A stretch of DNA of 64,000 nt, from positions 124,001-188,000 of the forward strand of contig JAQGEQ010000084.1 in assembly GCA_034620365.1 (NCBI GenBank). The letters run 5' to 3'. Position 1 is the first letter of the stretch, and each line of letters opens with the position of its first letter. A model generated the notes under the pieces. The model was not told the origin of the DNA and searched no databases. It saw nothing but the letters and a program-made list of their open reading frames with translations. Positions 15,932 to 27,838 of this stretch are shown piece after piece. The position numbers were made by a program, and so were the translations under genes. The DNA comes from Pegea sp. RAD2-039. Taxonomy: Eukaryota; Chordata; Thaliacea; Salpida; Salpidae.

Positions 15932-17470
15932 GGGGCCTGCTTCGGTAGAGAACGGCCATGCATGATGTGCTCTGAGTGATGATGTCAACAAAATAAAGTA
16001 AAACAAAACTTTTTAGGGTTTCTTTCTTTACTTTAAATCTGATTTTCTTCTCTTTCCTTCAGTTGTTTGTGAAGTAGATAGCACCATTCGGAGCGATTCG
16101 TTTCGTTATCTCCCCTATTGCTGGTATTGATGTTGAGCGATTGCATATCGCGCTTGTAAGTATCCTGAAAGCGGAGAGAAATACAGTCGATATTGCATGA
16201 AACATGCAAATATATGAGATGCTTTACCGATGCAGATATCGATTTCGGCTTCTATTGATGCTGTTGATGGCATTTTGGAGCCGAGTTAGACAAAGTTATC
16301 TACTGCTTCAGCTTCACAGTCATCGATGTTGATTGGCTGTGGAACATTAATACCTTAGCTAAGAATTTTTGTCTTTTTTAGGTCGATTTCATATTCAAAA
16401 TTCTGTAGAGGCTGATAAAAGTCGGTCCATCGGCATCTGTAGGTCTTTTGCTGAATGTGCAACAATTGCTGCGTCATCGGCAAAAAAGTAGGTCGCATAT
16501 GTAGATATCTTTACCTTGTTCTTCGCTTTTAGCAGCGATGCATATTAAAGACTTCCGTCAGATCTTGAATGGAGGTAGACTTATTTTGTAGACACATTGA
16601 AACGCTTGTTTTAGTAACATTAAGAAGAAAATCCCAAAGAGCGTTGGGGCAATGATACGTCTCTATTTTACTCCATTTTTTACGATGAATGATTCAGAGC
16701 AGCTTACATCAAACTAGACTATTGCCTTAGTGTCTTGTGAAATAAGTTCATCATATTAAAGAGGCTTGGTAGGCAGCTAATCTTCAAAAGTATCAAGAAG
16801 AGACTTTCCCTACTGATGAGGTTGAAAGATTGGTAAGGTTAATGAATGCAATACAGAAAAGCATATTTTGTTCTTTACATTACTGACAAGGAGTCGACGT
16901 TTTGTAGGTCCAGTTGTATCGTAAGCAGATTTCGTTTTGTCTGCTGCAGCTTGGGTCTTTACCCTCAACAATATGAGGTTTGGCTGGTGCCAATATTTTG
17001 CCAATCTTGCGAAAACTTCCAAGACACGGATTCCAGGAATGATGATCAGGACCCGCATCAAAGCCATCCAAAACTATAAGATCGTCGTGTTTGAGAAAAT
17101 TAACGAGGCTGAGTTTCTCATAGAGTATGCCTCTGACGTCATCAGTAGTGTTAAGGTATGTGCGTATATGCTGAATAGGGTTGCTGTGTCTTTTTAGATG
17201 TTTAATTGAAGAGTTGTTATCAGACTGCTAATCTTAGTAAGATGTTCTTGACAGCAAAGCATTCTCTCCTTTCTTTGACAGTTTTTTCTTACCAGAAAAA
17301 AAGTGCCTTACAGAAAAAGTTTCTTTCTCTTACGGAGCCTTGGCCGGCAAGGCGCGTCTCTTAAAGGGCGGTAATATCGACTTCAGACAACCAAGTTGGT
17401 TGTTAATGACGCTACGACTGATACAGAGGTCATCATCCATACCGGTGGTCATAGTATGGACCTTCCTTTG
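15932..17470 (-). mobile_element. Decayed RTE-like non-LTR retrotransposon
   Basis: Read on the minus strand, broken frames carry parts of a reverse transcriptase. There is a stretch like IAPTLFGIFFLMLLKQAF (about 16650-16590), then the catalytic box FADDAAIVAHSAKDLQ (about 16500-16440), then a C-terminal region with a KRDMQSLNINTS-like stretch (about 16160-16120) and LHKQLKEREEK (about 16075-16045). Stops and frameshifts occur throughout, so it is dead. Its 3' end reads GAAGCAGGCC (15943-15934). A second copy starts at 63587. 17300-17465 may be the end of the endonuclease domain, but that is weaker. Confidence 0.75.
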
Positions 17471-19795
17471 ACTAACCAAATTAATATTGCCTTATAAGTT
17501 TCTTACTTCTGCGCAACATCCAACAAAGCTATTTTTCGATTAAAAACTTGAAGTAATCTAAGTTTTGCTCACGAATCTGGGAATAAAATTAATAAATGAT
17601 TTTACTCTCCTTCAAGTTTATTATTACTATTCAAATTTGCTTACAATTATAAAATTTGAAATTATGAAGCAACTAAATGACTTAAAATTGTTTGATTTCA
17701 AAATAAAACTGATTGTTTGCTATATAAATGGGCTTTTCTATTCTTCTACTTTAAAACAAAAAATAAGATACTAGACTAGACTAAAACAGTTAGTGTGATA
17801 AAACATTAATTGCAAAACTTAATATAGATGATGATACAAATCTATTCATTAAAAAAGTGAAATATATTAATTGAAATTTAATTTTTTTAACTGTTTGGTC
17901 TAAAACTATTTCCTTATTTTCTCTTTGCTAAATTGGTTATCTTTTAAAGAATGTTATTTAATTTTTGTTGTATCTTTATTAAAGTATTATATTTATAAAA
18001 TAAGCTCAGAAAACCTACTTTATTAAATTCTTAGGAAATTGCCATTTAAAGAAAGCTTAACTTTTTATTAGAACTTAAGCATATAAAATGCTATCACGGA
18101 AATTTTACAAATATACCAACTTTATCTATTTTTAATTTATAAACTTATTACTTTCCATAACTTTCATAGGTGTTGGAAAATATTCAAGCGTAATTTAATT
18201 AAATGAGACATTATACAAATTCAAACAAATTTTTGTTCAATGTCTTTCATATTCTATCAAGTAAAAAATTAAATTTTTCAGTTATCATTGAAATTTTCTA
18301 ATTTTAATAAATCTAGTTAAGATATAAATAAATTTATGTTATATAAAATTTTTTGAACTAAAATAGTTTTTGTGCATTTTTAAAGTAGCCATATACAACT
18401 CTGAGTTCTGGTCGTAACTCTTATTGTCTATTCCTGTAAATGACAGATTAATCCAAATAGATTACTTATTGACAATTATTTGTAGCAAGATATATTTTTA
18501 TTGTTTTAAGACGGCTTTACTTATATTCTGTTTTCTTAATGCTTTAGTTTTTTAAACTTATATAAAAAAGTCAAATACAAATTATGAGTTATACTCGCTA
18601 AAGATTTAAAACTATTTTTTGAATTTATAACTGGTTAATAGACTTTTTAAATTATGATAATTTTATATTATTTAGATTATATATGATATTATTTGTTTAA
18701 AAGTATTTTAGTTTATATATAAGTTTGCTTTTAAATTGAATTTTTTAAACGTTGACATTAAAAATAATATGACTATATAAATAAATATATATATAGATTA
18801 TATATGTAAATGAAAGATAATATTTAAATAAAAGGAATTTAATCATTATTTTTTTAATAAATTTTTGTAATGTTTTAATTATAATATCTTTGTGTCTAAT
18901 TTGGATTTTTTGCTCCAACTGAAGATTAAATAATAGAAATATTTTATGATGCTTAAAATATTCAAGTATTTTTTCTGAAAATATTAATTAATTTGTATTG
19001 ATTCATAAATTTATGAAATTTGAATATATGTTCTAGATTAATATTCAAAGTTTTTGAATAATAAACTTTTTAGTAATTTGTTTAAAGTTGTTTAAAATTA
19101 TAAATTTGATATTTGTTAATCTAACTAGCATGAATTATTTATAATGTGTTTGTTTTGTTTATTTACTCAGCATATAAATCCTTAACATCTAGTGTTTTGT
19201 TTAAAATATTTTAAGTTTAGTAATATTATAATTAAAGTTTTTATATCACTTTTATGAAATATATAAAAATTTGCTTTATATATTTTGTATTCAAATACAT
19301 ATTATTGGCTACCATAAGACTATTTTATAGTTATTTTTGATTGTTTATGAGCTATTGGTTTCTATTTTATTAATAAATGATTTACTATTTATATGCTTGT
19401 TACTTATTTATATCAATTAGATTTTTATAAAAGTTAATTTTAAATTTATTGAGTGTTACTATCTCTTAGGTTTTATTAAAATAATTTTATTAGAAGCTAT
19501 ACAGTATATATCAAAACCTATCACACCTTTTAAAACTTTGTTAAAAAAACGAGATTTAAGTATTTGACTTATCAAGTGATATGTAACACTGCCAGTTTCA
19601 TCACTTTCTTCTCCTATCTTGTGATGTTAAATTGTTGATTCATAATTTATGTTTAATTATGTTTCTACAGTGTTTCTATTCTTTATATATAAGCTTTAAA
19701 TTCTGATACTTAAGACATATATTTATTAATTATACTTTTTCTATTTAATTTTAAGTAAAATTCCTTTCAATTATCTCTTTGATAATATTTGATGT
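17471..19795. other. Very AT-rich intergenic region
   Basis: Long A/T runs and TATATA tracts; the frame at 17565-17774 is low-complexity chance sequence. No gene, RNA or clear repeat seen. Confidence 0.5.
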
Positions 19796-19844
19796 TTGCT
19801 TTAAGAGCTGTTGAATTTGTAACTCGCAGCCACACGTTGAATAA
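19796..19844 (-). repeat. Short dispersed repeat, copy C
   Basis: Reverse-strand copy of the unit at 15115-15171 and 37461-37514. The reverse complement reads TTATTCAACGTGTGGCTGCG, followed by the shared AGTTACAAATTC core and AGCTCTTAAAGC. Confidence 0.7.
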
Positions 19845-20001
19845 AATTGAATAACTATGATAACTGGTAATAACAATTGTATAATATTAGATTAAACTTT
19901 CATAAGATAATATTTTATTTTTATAATAAATAATTAACAACTTATATTTGATGTCTAGCTTCTTATCTCTTATATTTTTTAGCTGAAATAAGTTATTTAA
20001 A

Positions 20002-22156
20002 ATGGATAAATGCAATGAAATTAGTAATCATATTCAGCAAGAGATAAAAACAAAGCTAAGCAAGCTTATTGAGTATGTTGATAATGAGTTGCCTGATTAT
20101 ATCATGATTATGATTGCAAACCAAAAGTCAGAAGCACAAATGACTGAAGCGTTATCATTGTTTTTGGGTGACAAAACTGTTGCTTTTACTAAATGGCTTT
20201 ATGAATTGTTAATTCGGTTAAGAAGCTCTGGCGATGAAGGTGTGAATCAGACAAGTGTTGATAGAGAGAAAAATATTAAAGATGAAGAGGGTGAATCAAA
20301 GAAGAAAAAAGTTGAAGAGAAAAAGAATGTTTCAGAGGTTGAAGAAGCTGATTTCAGTGGCATTAATGTAAATCTTCCTGATTTATTAGATGTAGAATAC
20401 ATTGAGGAGAATATTAGTACTGATTTAAGTATAGAATCTAAAGATATAAAACCTGAAACCAAACAAAAAGAAAATAAATTCGTGAAGGAGAAACAACCTG
20501 TTAAAGGTTCAAGCCACAAGATAAAATTTAATGAACCAAATAATAAAAGTGCTAAAGCTACTGAAGGTCCTGAAAAAGATAAAAAAAAGTCTGATGTTTT
20601 AGAGGGTTCAAAAACAGTAAAAAATTCTGACAATCAAAAACAATCACCAAATAAAGCTTCAAAACCGACTAAAGGCTCTGTAATCAAAATCAACCGAAGT
20701 AGAAAGTATGATGCAGATAAATCAGAAGAAAACAAGAAGATAAAACAAGACGTTCAAGCGGTGAAGAAAGACGAAGTCACCAAAAAAAGTGGAGTTTTTA
20801 AAAGATTAGGAAAAAGTGTGTCTGAAGAAGTCGATAACAAAAAGAAGAAAGTTATGACGTCATCTGTAAATGTCGTGAAACGGAAAAGTCGAAAGACGGA
20901 GAACGCTGAACCTTCAACTCCTAGTGTTGGCAGTAAAGTTTCTGCTGTAGCTACGAAGAAACCCAAATTTGCTCCTCATCAGCGGGCTAATACTGTTCTG
21001 TTGCTCAAAGCAATCAGTGAAGCCACTGAAGGTAATGTTAAAAAGCGAATTAAAGTTGTAAAAAGTGTCGAACCGAAAGAAGTAGATGAAGACATTAATG
21101 AAGAGACTGTGATTAAAAGAAATGTATCTTTAAACGATTCAATGTCTAAAGCAACCAACTTAAAAATGATAAAAAATCATATTATGAGTGTGGATAAAAA
21201 AACTTCACAAGAAAAAGCTGCTGGCAAACGACAGCTGGTTAGTTTAGCTAATAAAAAAATGAAGAATACTGATGAAGAAGTCAAAAGTTCTTCAGTTTAT
21301 GTTGATCCTAAACGAATCAAAAGATCAGATCTCAAAATAAAAGGACGACAACTTTCCGGTTTGAATCTTAAAAAAACTGCAGATGAAAAAGATGAGAATC
21401 AAGAGGTAGCTCCTAAGTCAACTGGTCCTTGTTTTATTGTCACCCTTAATAACCCAATAGAAAAGTTCAAATTTGATCAATCACCGGACTCAACTACAGC
21501 AAGAACCTCTTTTGATTTTGAGTCAACTGTACATACTACCTCTTCAAATGATATTGAAACAATAAAAAGCAATATTCAAGACTTTCAGGAGCAAGCTCAG
21601 AAGTTGAGAGAACTACAAGAGAAGTTGTTTCCAGGCTCACTTGAAAATGCTTCCAAAACTGACCTGGTTCCAACTGCTTCTAATGATTCTTGTTCTATTC
21701 ACATCGCAAATATCCACTTTTCTGCTTCTGAAAAACAAGTCGCTGAACACTTTAGTGTTTGTGGAAAAGTAAAACGAGTAACTATCCTCAAGGACCACTT
21801 CACCGGACATTCTAAAGGGTAAGACCTGATTAGGTGTTCTTAATCGAATGTTTTCAGCTAACTGGTGATTATTTACATTTTCTAGGTTTGCTTATCTTGA
21901 ATTTGAAGAAGAGAGTTGCGTTGAGTCGGCCTTAGCTTTTCACAATACTGAATTCTGTTCCAGAAACATTATGGTCACCAAAAAGAAGCCAGCAGCAAAC
22001 TTTTCCAAGTTTTCAAGACCACGACCTCCATTTAGATATGCTCCAAGGGCACCATACCATCCAAGGCCACGACCATTTCGGGGTTTCAAGCAAAGGCCAA
22101 GACTTCCAAATAAAAAAATGACTTGGGTCAAACCCGGATTCACTCCATTCTCTTAA
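20002..22156 (+). CDS. Nuclear poly(A)-binding protein: ZC3H14/Nab2-type N-terminus joined to PABPN1-type RRM
   Basis: A 695-aa protein from exons 20002-21818 and 21886-22156. Residues 1-80 match the PWI-like fold at the start of ZC3H14/Nab2 (key stretch NELPDYIMIMIANQKSEAQM, then LSLFLGDKTVAF). The middle (about 85-510) is Lys/Ser/Glu-rich, low complexity, with many basic clusters. About 518-542 is a coiled coil (IKSNIQDFQEQAQKLRELQE) like the one just before the PABPN1 RRM. About 564-645 is an RRM with RNP2 IHIANI and RNP1 KGFAYLEF. The tail is Arg/Pro-rich, as in PABPN1. There are no CCCH zinc fingers. The single 1.8-kb exon carries the N-terminus, coiled coil and half of the RRM, so the fusion is not an assembly or splice-model artefact. 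Likely role: binding poly(A) tails in the nucleus. Poly(A) signal at 22407-22412. Confidence 0.88.
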
Positions 22157-22469
22157 CTTTGCAATCTTTCTGATATTTGTTCATCATTTAAGTATTGTGA
22201 AAGTAAAAAGGACATTTTAGTAAAAGGAAATATCGAATTTGATAAAAATGTTCTTTGTTTTGTGATATTATTATGAAAAATCTTTTATTTTTGTAATGAT
22301 TATTAAAAGTGAAATACATAAAGATCGATTTTTGTATCGGTTATCTGATTATTAGTGTACAAATAGTTGTTAAGCTGATATTGTATCAAAATCTACTTCA
22401 GTAGTCAATAAATTGTTTTTAACCACTAATTCACGATGTTATTTTCAAGTGTATCTTCCTAAGCTAAAA

Positions 22470-23292
22470 ATGGAATTTATAAACAGATTATTTGTAATTT
22501 TGGGGGCTGCGTTCTGTTTCCTTGTTTGCGAATCAGGTAATATATGTTTATCATCAAATTTGATTCCATAAAAAGATAAAAAAAAGTTTATAAATCATCT
22601 AAGTATCAAAAACTGATTTTTATCATTTAATTGATTCACTTTTTTATCTTAACTAAGTCTCTTCTCACTTATTCTCAAATCTCAGCGCACCGCAACAATG
22701 ATCAAATTTGGATGGAAGTCCTAAGACCTTTGGATGTTGCATATACCTATCGGATTCGACCTGCTAAAAACTTCGGAACTACTCCATCTTTTTCACTGCG
22801 AAACATCAAACTAGTAGCTGCCAAACCAGCTGACGCCTGTAGTCAAGTACTCGAGAACGGAGCAGCAATTAGAAACCAAGTGTTACTGGTTGTTCGCGGG
22901 TTAGAAGCCCTTCAAAGTCGTTTCGTTGTCAAATTTGATGATAAATACTTTCAGTGAATGTTCATTCGTCACTAAGGCGTTGAACGCTGAAATGTATGGA
23001 GCGGTTGCCGTGGTGATCAGCGATAATGAAATTGATTCGTCAGTTTGGATTGATATGATTGGAGATGGAACCAATAGGGAACTACTTATTGAAATTCCTG
23101 TTTATTTTCTTCGTGGTCGCGATGGGTTGGTAAAATCAACAACTTTTTCATCTTTTAACATCTTCTTATTGTAGAAGCAAAATCCGTCAATCTATTCTTC
23201 AAAAACGTCTTTCAGGTGCCCTGGTTAATGTCCCTGTTAATTACACACAAAACGCAGTGGTACTGAAGCAGCCACCATGGGACCCTTGGTAA
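22470..23292 (+). CDS. PRADC1: Protease-associated domain-containing protein 1
   Basis: A 189-aa secreted or secretory-pathway protein (human PRADC1 is about the same length). Exons 22470-22536, 22686-22899, 22955-23125 and 23175-23292, phases consistent. The first exon is a signal peptide (MEFINRLFVILGAAFCFLVC). The rest is a PA domain: QIWMEVLRPLDVAY, then RPAKNFG, then the core GECSFVTKALNAEMYGAVAV, then ISDNEID and YFLRGRDG. It ends VVLKQPPWDPW, matching the family's LLQPPW end. PA domains are protein-interaction lids; this protein has no protease domain. AATAAA at 23356-23361. It starts 314 nt after the stop of the upstream gene. Confidence 0.92.
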
Positions 23293-24217
23293 CCTTAATC
23301 TCAAATCTTTATTTTTTGGTGCAATTTTTAATCAATCGTATAAAACTCAAATTTTAATAAACTTCTTTATTTTATTTTTATTTTTTTTCTTTATTTTTGA
23401 ATTTATTGATTTTTTGGTTGAGTAACCATCAAAAAGATTCCTATCATTTATTACGAGATAATCTCATATTTTATCAGCTAGTTTCTGAATAACATTTCAG
23501 TCAGATTTTTGATGCTATCTTCTTCAAGTTGATCTGATTTTGTCATCTTCTCATCTTGAATAACTTTTCATTTTATTTTTATGTTTTTAATTTTTCTGGT
23601 TTAAAAATCAAATTAAACAAAATAATTTGACTATTATGTTAACTTTAAGAAACTGTCAAACAGTGCCACCTACCGATTGTTTTTACAACAAAATAATAAC
23701 TTTTGATAAAACAAGAATGGCCCCAATTTTAATTTTAGCATTATTTTTCATCCAAATTCTCCACCTTTACTTCTAAACTATCAAATATTACTGATTCTAT
23801 CTTCTCATCTACTTTCTGATGTTGCTAAGTTTTATTTTTAACTAGTTTTTACAAACCTCTAAAAAAAGAGCAAAAAAAACTTTCTGCTGATCAATACTAA
23901 TACAACATTATATTAAACAATCAACTTTATCTTTAATCGCTTAAAAATAAACTATTTTTCATATAATTAAACTCAATTTTAAGGTATAAGAACAAAGTTG
24001 ACAGAATTTTTGTAGAAATTAATTCAACATTTGAAGAAAAACAAAAAGATAAATTTGTTAAAAAGCATTTTTCGAAAACTTTTTTTTTATCTACTAAGAA
24101 ATGACAATTAAAAGTCAACCAGAAAACTACTTGAAAAAAATTGAATTAAAAAAAAGTTTATTTTTCTAATAAAGTAGGTTTTTATGCTGATGAAGTTAAA
24201 TTTTTAAAGATTATTTG
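23293..24217. other. AT-rich intergenic region
   Basis: PRADC1 3' UTR with AATAAA at 23356-23361, then A/T-rich sequence with no supported feature. Confidence 0.5.
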
Positions 24218-24273
24218 TAAGAATATGTGTGTGTCAGAGAGAGGTGCTCTTTCAGCCTCTTTCCTTTTTGGAT
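24218..24273 (-). repeat. Hairpin repeat, diverged copy
   Basis: The reverse complement carries GGCTGAAAGAGCACCTCTCT followed by CACACATATTC. It matches the core of the repeats at 54122-54198 and 54525-54598 (GCCTGAAGAAAGCACCTCCC then CTCACATTC). Confidence 0.55.
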
Positions 24274-24371
24274 TCCAAACAGTAAAATACTTAGCAAAAA
24301 AAATTAGATCTTCTGCTAAAAAATGATAATTTTATCGTCAATAACTTCAAATTGAAAATCAAAATCAGCTG

Positions 24372-24782
24372 TTAATTTACTTCTGCCACCGGTGGAATAG
24401 AAATAGATTCGTGATAAGATGGAAGATCATTATCATCTTGTTCCTGCTGATTCATCAAACTCTCATAAGTTGGAAGTTCTTTCAAACATGAGTTCTGTTG
24501 GATGTTGCTTGCTTGTTGCCGCGCCAACTTTTTTTGTAAAACTATTTGAAAGAGCCGAAATCCTGCAATCATAACCATGCACAAGATAACAAGAAAGATT
24601 CCACTACAAGCCAGCACTGGATTACGACCAATAAAAGCTATTATAAGGAAAAAGTTGCTAAAGATCAAAGAAATGAAACAGAACGTCAAAACGGTTTGAA
24701 TTTTCCTATTTATCATCAAATTTCTGTTTGATTGTCGACTTCTTAATGTCTCTTCATAAATGTTGTTTTGTTCAACTGTCAT
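24372..24782 (-). CDS. Two-TM protein with PY-like motifs, paralog 1
   Basis: A 136-aa single-exon protein of no recognised family. Residues 1-25 are polar. Two hydrophobic helices follow (about 30-52, VLTFCFISLIFSNFFLIIAF; and 56-80, GIFLVILCMVMIAGF). A cytoplasmic tail then carries two motifs, LPTYESL (about 103) and LPSYHES (about 120). Such (L/P)PxY motifs are known ligands of WW domains in NEDD4-type ubiquitin ligases. The protein at 27425-27838 has the same size, topology and motif spacing, so the two are paralogs. A role as a small membrane adaptor is inference only. Confidence 0.7.
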   Translation of the reverse strand: MTVEQNNIYEETLRSRQSNRNLMINRKIQTVLTFCFISLIFSNFFLIIAFIGRNPVLACSGIFLVILCMVMIAGFRLFQIVLQKKLARQQASNIQQNSCLKELPTYESLMNQQEQDDNDLPSYHESISIPPVAEVN

Positions 24783-27424
24783 TATTTAATTTTGTTGTTG
24801 CTGCAGTGAGAAAAGAATATAAAAAGTTTATTTACATGTTCAACCATATTTTATACAAAAAGTTGTTATTTCAACAGTCTTTCTCAAAATAAGTTAAGTA
24901 TCAGAAAAAGTAAAATCTTCAAAACCGTAATTGAGGCAAATAATGTAGTTGTGTCATTTAATTTGATTTCGATGACTTCAATTATCAACTAATTATCCAC
25001 AAAAGAATAACAACGTTTTCATGTTGCGTAATAAAGTTAATACTATTAGCGAATGTTTGAAAATTGTTTTGATACTAATTTAAAAACTTACTTTGAGAGA
25101 ATAAACAAATAAGTGGACTTGAACTTATTCTTTAAATATTTACTTTTGGTTTGTTTAATTACACATTAATATGAGTAAATATATATATGCAAAGTAAAAC
25201 TAACTATCTAAATCATATCAAATAAATCCAAAATTAAAAGTTTTCATCAGAACAACAAATCTATTTTACGTAGGCTGACTTTGTTTTTACTTTGTTCATG
25301 ATTTAATAACGTCATGACTGTGGTTTATTTATTTAAAATATTGTAAATTAAGCAGTCAAATAACATATATAAGTTTAATCAAATACTACTTAAGTAATTG
25401 GAATAGTTGTAACCCTATAATTTTTTTATTTTTAACTAGCCTATAAATAACTGCACCATCAATTGAAGAAGTCTTTTCTGATTTCTTTCAAAAGATTGAT
25501 AAATTTCTAAATTAAATTTATTTCCTTCAAAAAAATGCTCTGATTATTTAGATTTTGAAAATTCAAAACTTTACAAAAAGTAACTTTGCCTAAAAACATT
25601 TCTGCTTTGTCAAAAACTTTTCTGAAAAATTGTTGCATTGAACTTATTCAAACTGTTATCAACTAAAAGAACAATGTTGACATGAATTGTTTTTAAGACT
25701 TTTGTAATAAAGTAAACAGATTATTTTTGGTTAATAATTGCTTAAAGTCACGTCAGGCTTTATATATTCATCTACTGTTTGTAATAAAATAAACTATTTA
25801 TATCAACTTTTATTAAATTATAAAAAAGTCTATTATCGATTCAGAATTAGCATAAAAAAATTGTCACAAAAATACAAGATTAAATCAAGTTAACTTTAAA
25901 TCTATTTTATTATCAATGTTTTTATTTAAGCATCTTTAAACACCAAAGTTCACCTCTGTCTATAAAATAATATTTTCTTGGTGTTGTTGGATGAAAAGTT
26001 TTTAAATGTAAAAGATCTGATAGTTTTATAATTTGTTGTGTTCTAAATATGACTTAAGTTAGCGTCACCTATGATGAGGTGTTATAAATTCTATTGTACT
26101 ACTAGAAAAACACACCTTTGTAAAATTATTCTTTTAAATAATCTTTTATTTTGTATTAAAGACCAATTTGGAAGAAAGACTTTTACTTCTTTTAATTACT
26201 AAAAAGTTATAAACAGATTTGCAGGAACTTCCAGAAAACTTTTCTTGTGCATTTATAAAATACAAAAAAGTCAATAACTTATACAAAAATCTTTTAACAT
26301 AAACAAGAAATATTTCAAAATTTTAAATATTGAAAATCACAAGGAAAGTTTTTCTGATTAGAACTTTCTAACCTTAGTTGATAATAAATATTTTTAATCA
26401 ATCTTAATTAATAAAAATTATTCTTAATTAATTTTGTTAAAACAAAATATTTTTTAATTTATTTTTCTTAGTATTGTTGAGAATTAAGCAAATTTATTAA
26501 GAATCATTTCTTATGAACATTATATTTAAAAATAAATGAGCGTTTATTAAAGACTTTTTACTAGTCTTGAAAAAAAATAGTTCCTTTTTTTTAGTTTTTT
26601 TGGTTTAAACAAATTTAAATATTTTAGAACAACTGCAATTATTTTTTGTATATTTTTGTATAACTATTATTTAACACAAATTAGTTTTAGACAAAAACCT
26701 TTTGAATCAAGTAAACTGATAAAAAAAATAGAAGAATTATTCAAAACTGGTTTTCTTTTTATAATCAAAATTTAATTTATAATTTACAGAAAGGAGTGTT
26801 TCAAAACAAATATTTTTAACTTGAAGGTTTAGAATTCAAAAACTAAGCACGATATTTAGTTAAGTTTTTTTTTCATTTTTATTTAGATATATTAAATTCT
26901 TAATAATTCGTAAGAAACAGCAATGTACAATTTTGATACAAACTGAATTAAAATTTATAAACACTTTTTTCGAAAGTTTTATTTTTAATTTTTTTCTATA
27001 CGTCGCTGTTAAATTTTGTGCTTTAATTAGGATATAAATCAACTAAAAAAGCATTAAAAATTCAAGAAATTAAACGATGATAAGTCAGAACAAATATTAT
27101 TTTAGCAACAAAACGTTTTTATGATGCATCTTGTGCAGAGATAGAACACAGTTATACTGCAATACGAGAAATACAAAGCACAAATAAAATATGCAAATAA
27201 AAAAGTGTTACACAAAGTGCAAAACATGTAAAATATAAAAAGTAAACATCAAAAAAACGTTATTGAAGTCATGTTTGTTTGTTGTTAGTAATAAATGCTT
27301 CTTACAATGATGAAAAACCAAAACAAAACCGGCTTCGTAAAATCAGTTATTAACGTTGTACTGTTATAGCTTGATCCTAATGAACTAAAATTTCATTTTT
27401 AAACTGTTCAAAAGATTATTTAAA
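24783..27424. other. AT-rich spacer between two paralogous genes
   Basis: No supported gene, RNA or repeat. Frames such as 26860-27042 are Lys/Asn/Ile-rich chance frames. Confidence 0.5.
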
Positions 27425-27838
27425 TCAAATCTTGTTTGATTTTAGAGGGAAGACTTTATGATATGAAGGGGGTTGGACTACATCTCCTTGTTGCTGGCTT
27501 AAAGGATTTGATTCTTGTAAGATATCTTCATAAACTGGAAGATTAGTTTGAACTTCATCTCTACAGATTCTAATGTTAGCTGCCTTAGAGATGGTTTTAG
27601 AGATTTTTACTAATTGAATTAATAGATATAAAATGGTTGCTGATGATATATACACGATTACCAGTCCAACTACCCTTAAACGCGAAGAATTTTGAGGGTA
27701 TCCAACTCCAAGAAAAATAAGCCCCAATATGAATACCACAAATACAGAAATTACATTTTTTTTAATATTTTTTAATTCTGCTTGTAATACACCAAAATTT
27801 CTTTGATTATCGTTTGTAGATAAAATGTTGTTGCTCAT
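27425..27838 (-). CDS. Two-TM protein with PY-like motifs, paralog 2
   Basis: A 137-aa single-exon protein. A polar N-terminus is followed by TM1 (about 30-50, VFVVFILGLIFLGVGY), a short loop with NSS, TM2 (about 55-78, VVGLVIVYISSATILYLLI) and a tail with LPVYEDIL (about 100) and QPPSYHKV (about 122). The second motif is a full PPxY site. Size, topology and motif spacing match the gene at 24372-24782, about 2.6 kb away on the same strand, which suggests tandem duplication followed by strong divergence. No family name can be given. Confidence 0.7.
   Translation of the reverse strand: MSNNILSTNDNQRNFGVLQAELKNIKKNVISVFVVFILGLIFLGVGYPQNSSRLRVVGLVIVYISSATILYLLIQLVKISKTISKAANIRICRDEVQTNLPVYEDILQESNPLSQQQGDVVQPPSYHKVFPLKSNKI

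Noticed and set aside
20247..20633. 128-aa minus-strand frame rich in Ser/Phe
   Set aside because: Antisense shadow of the Lys-rich linker of the poly(A)-binding protein.
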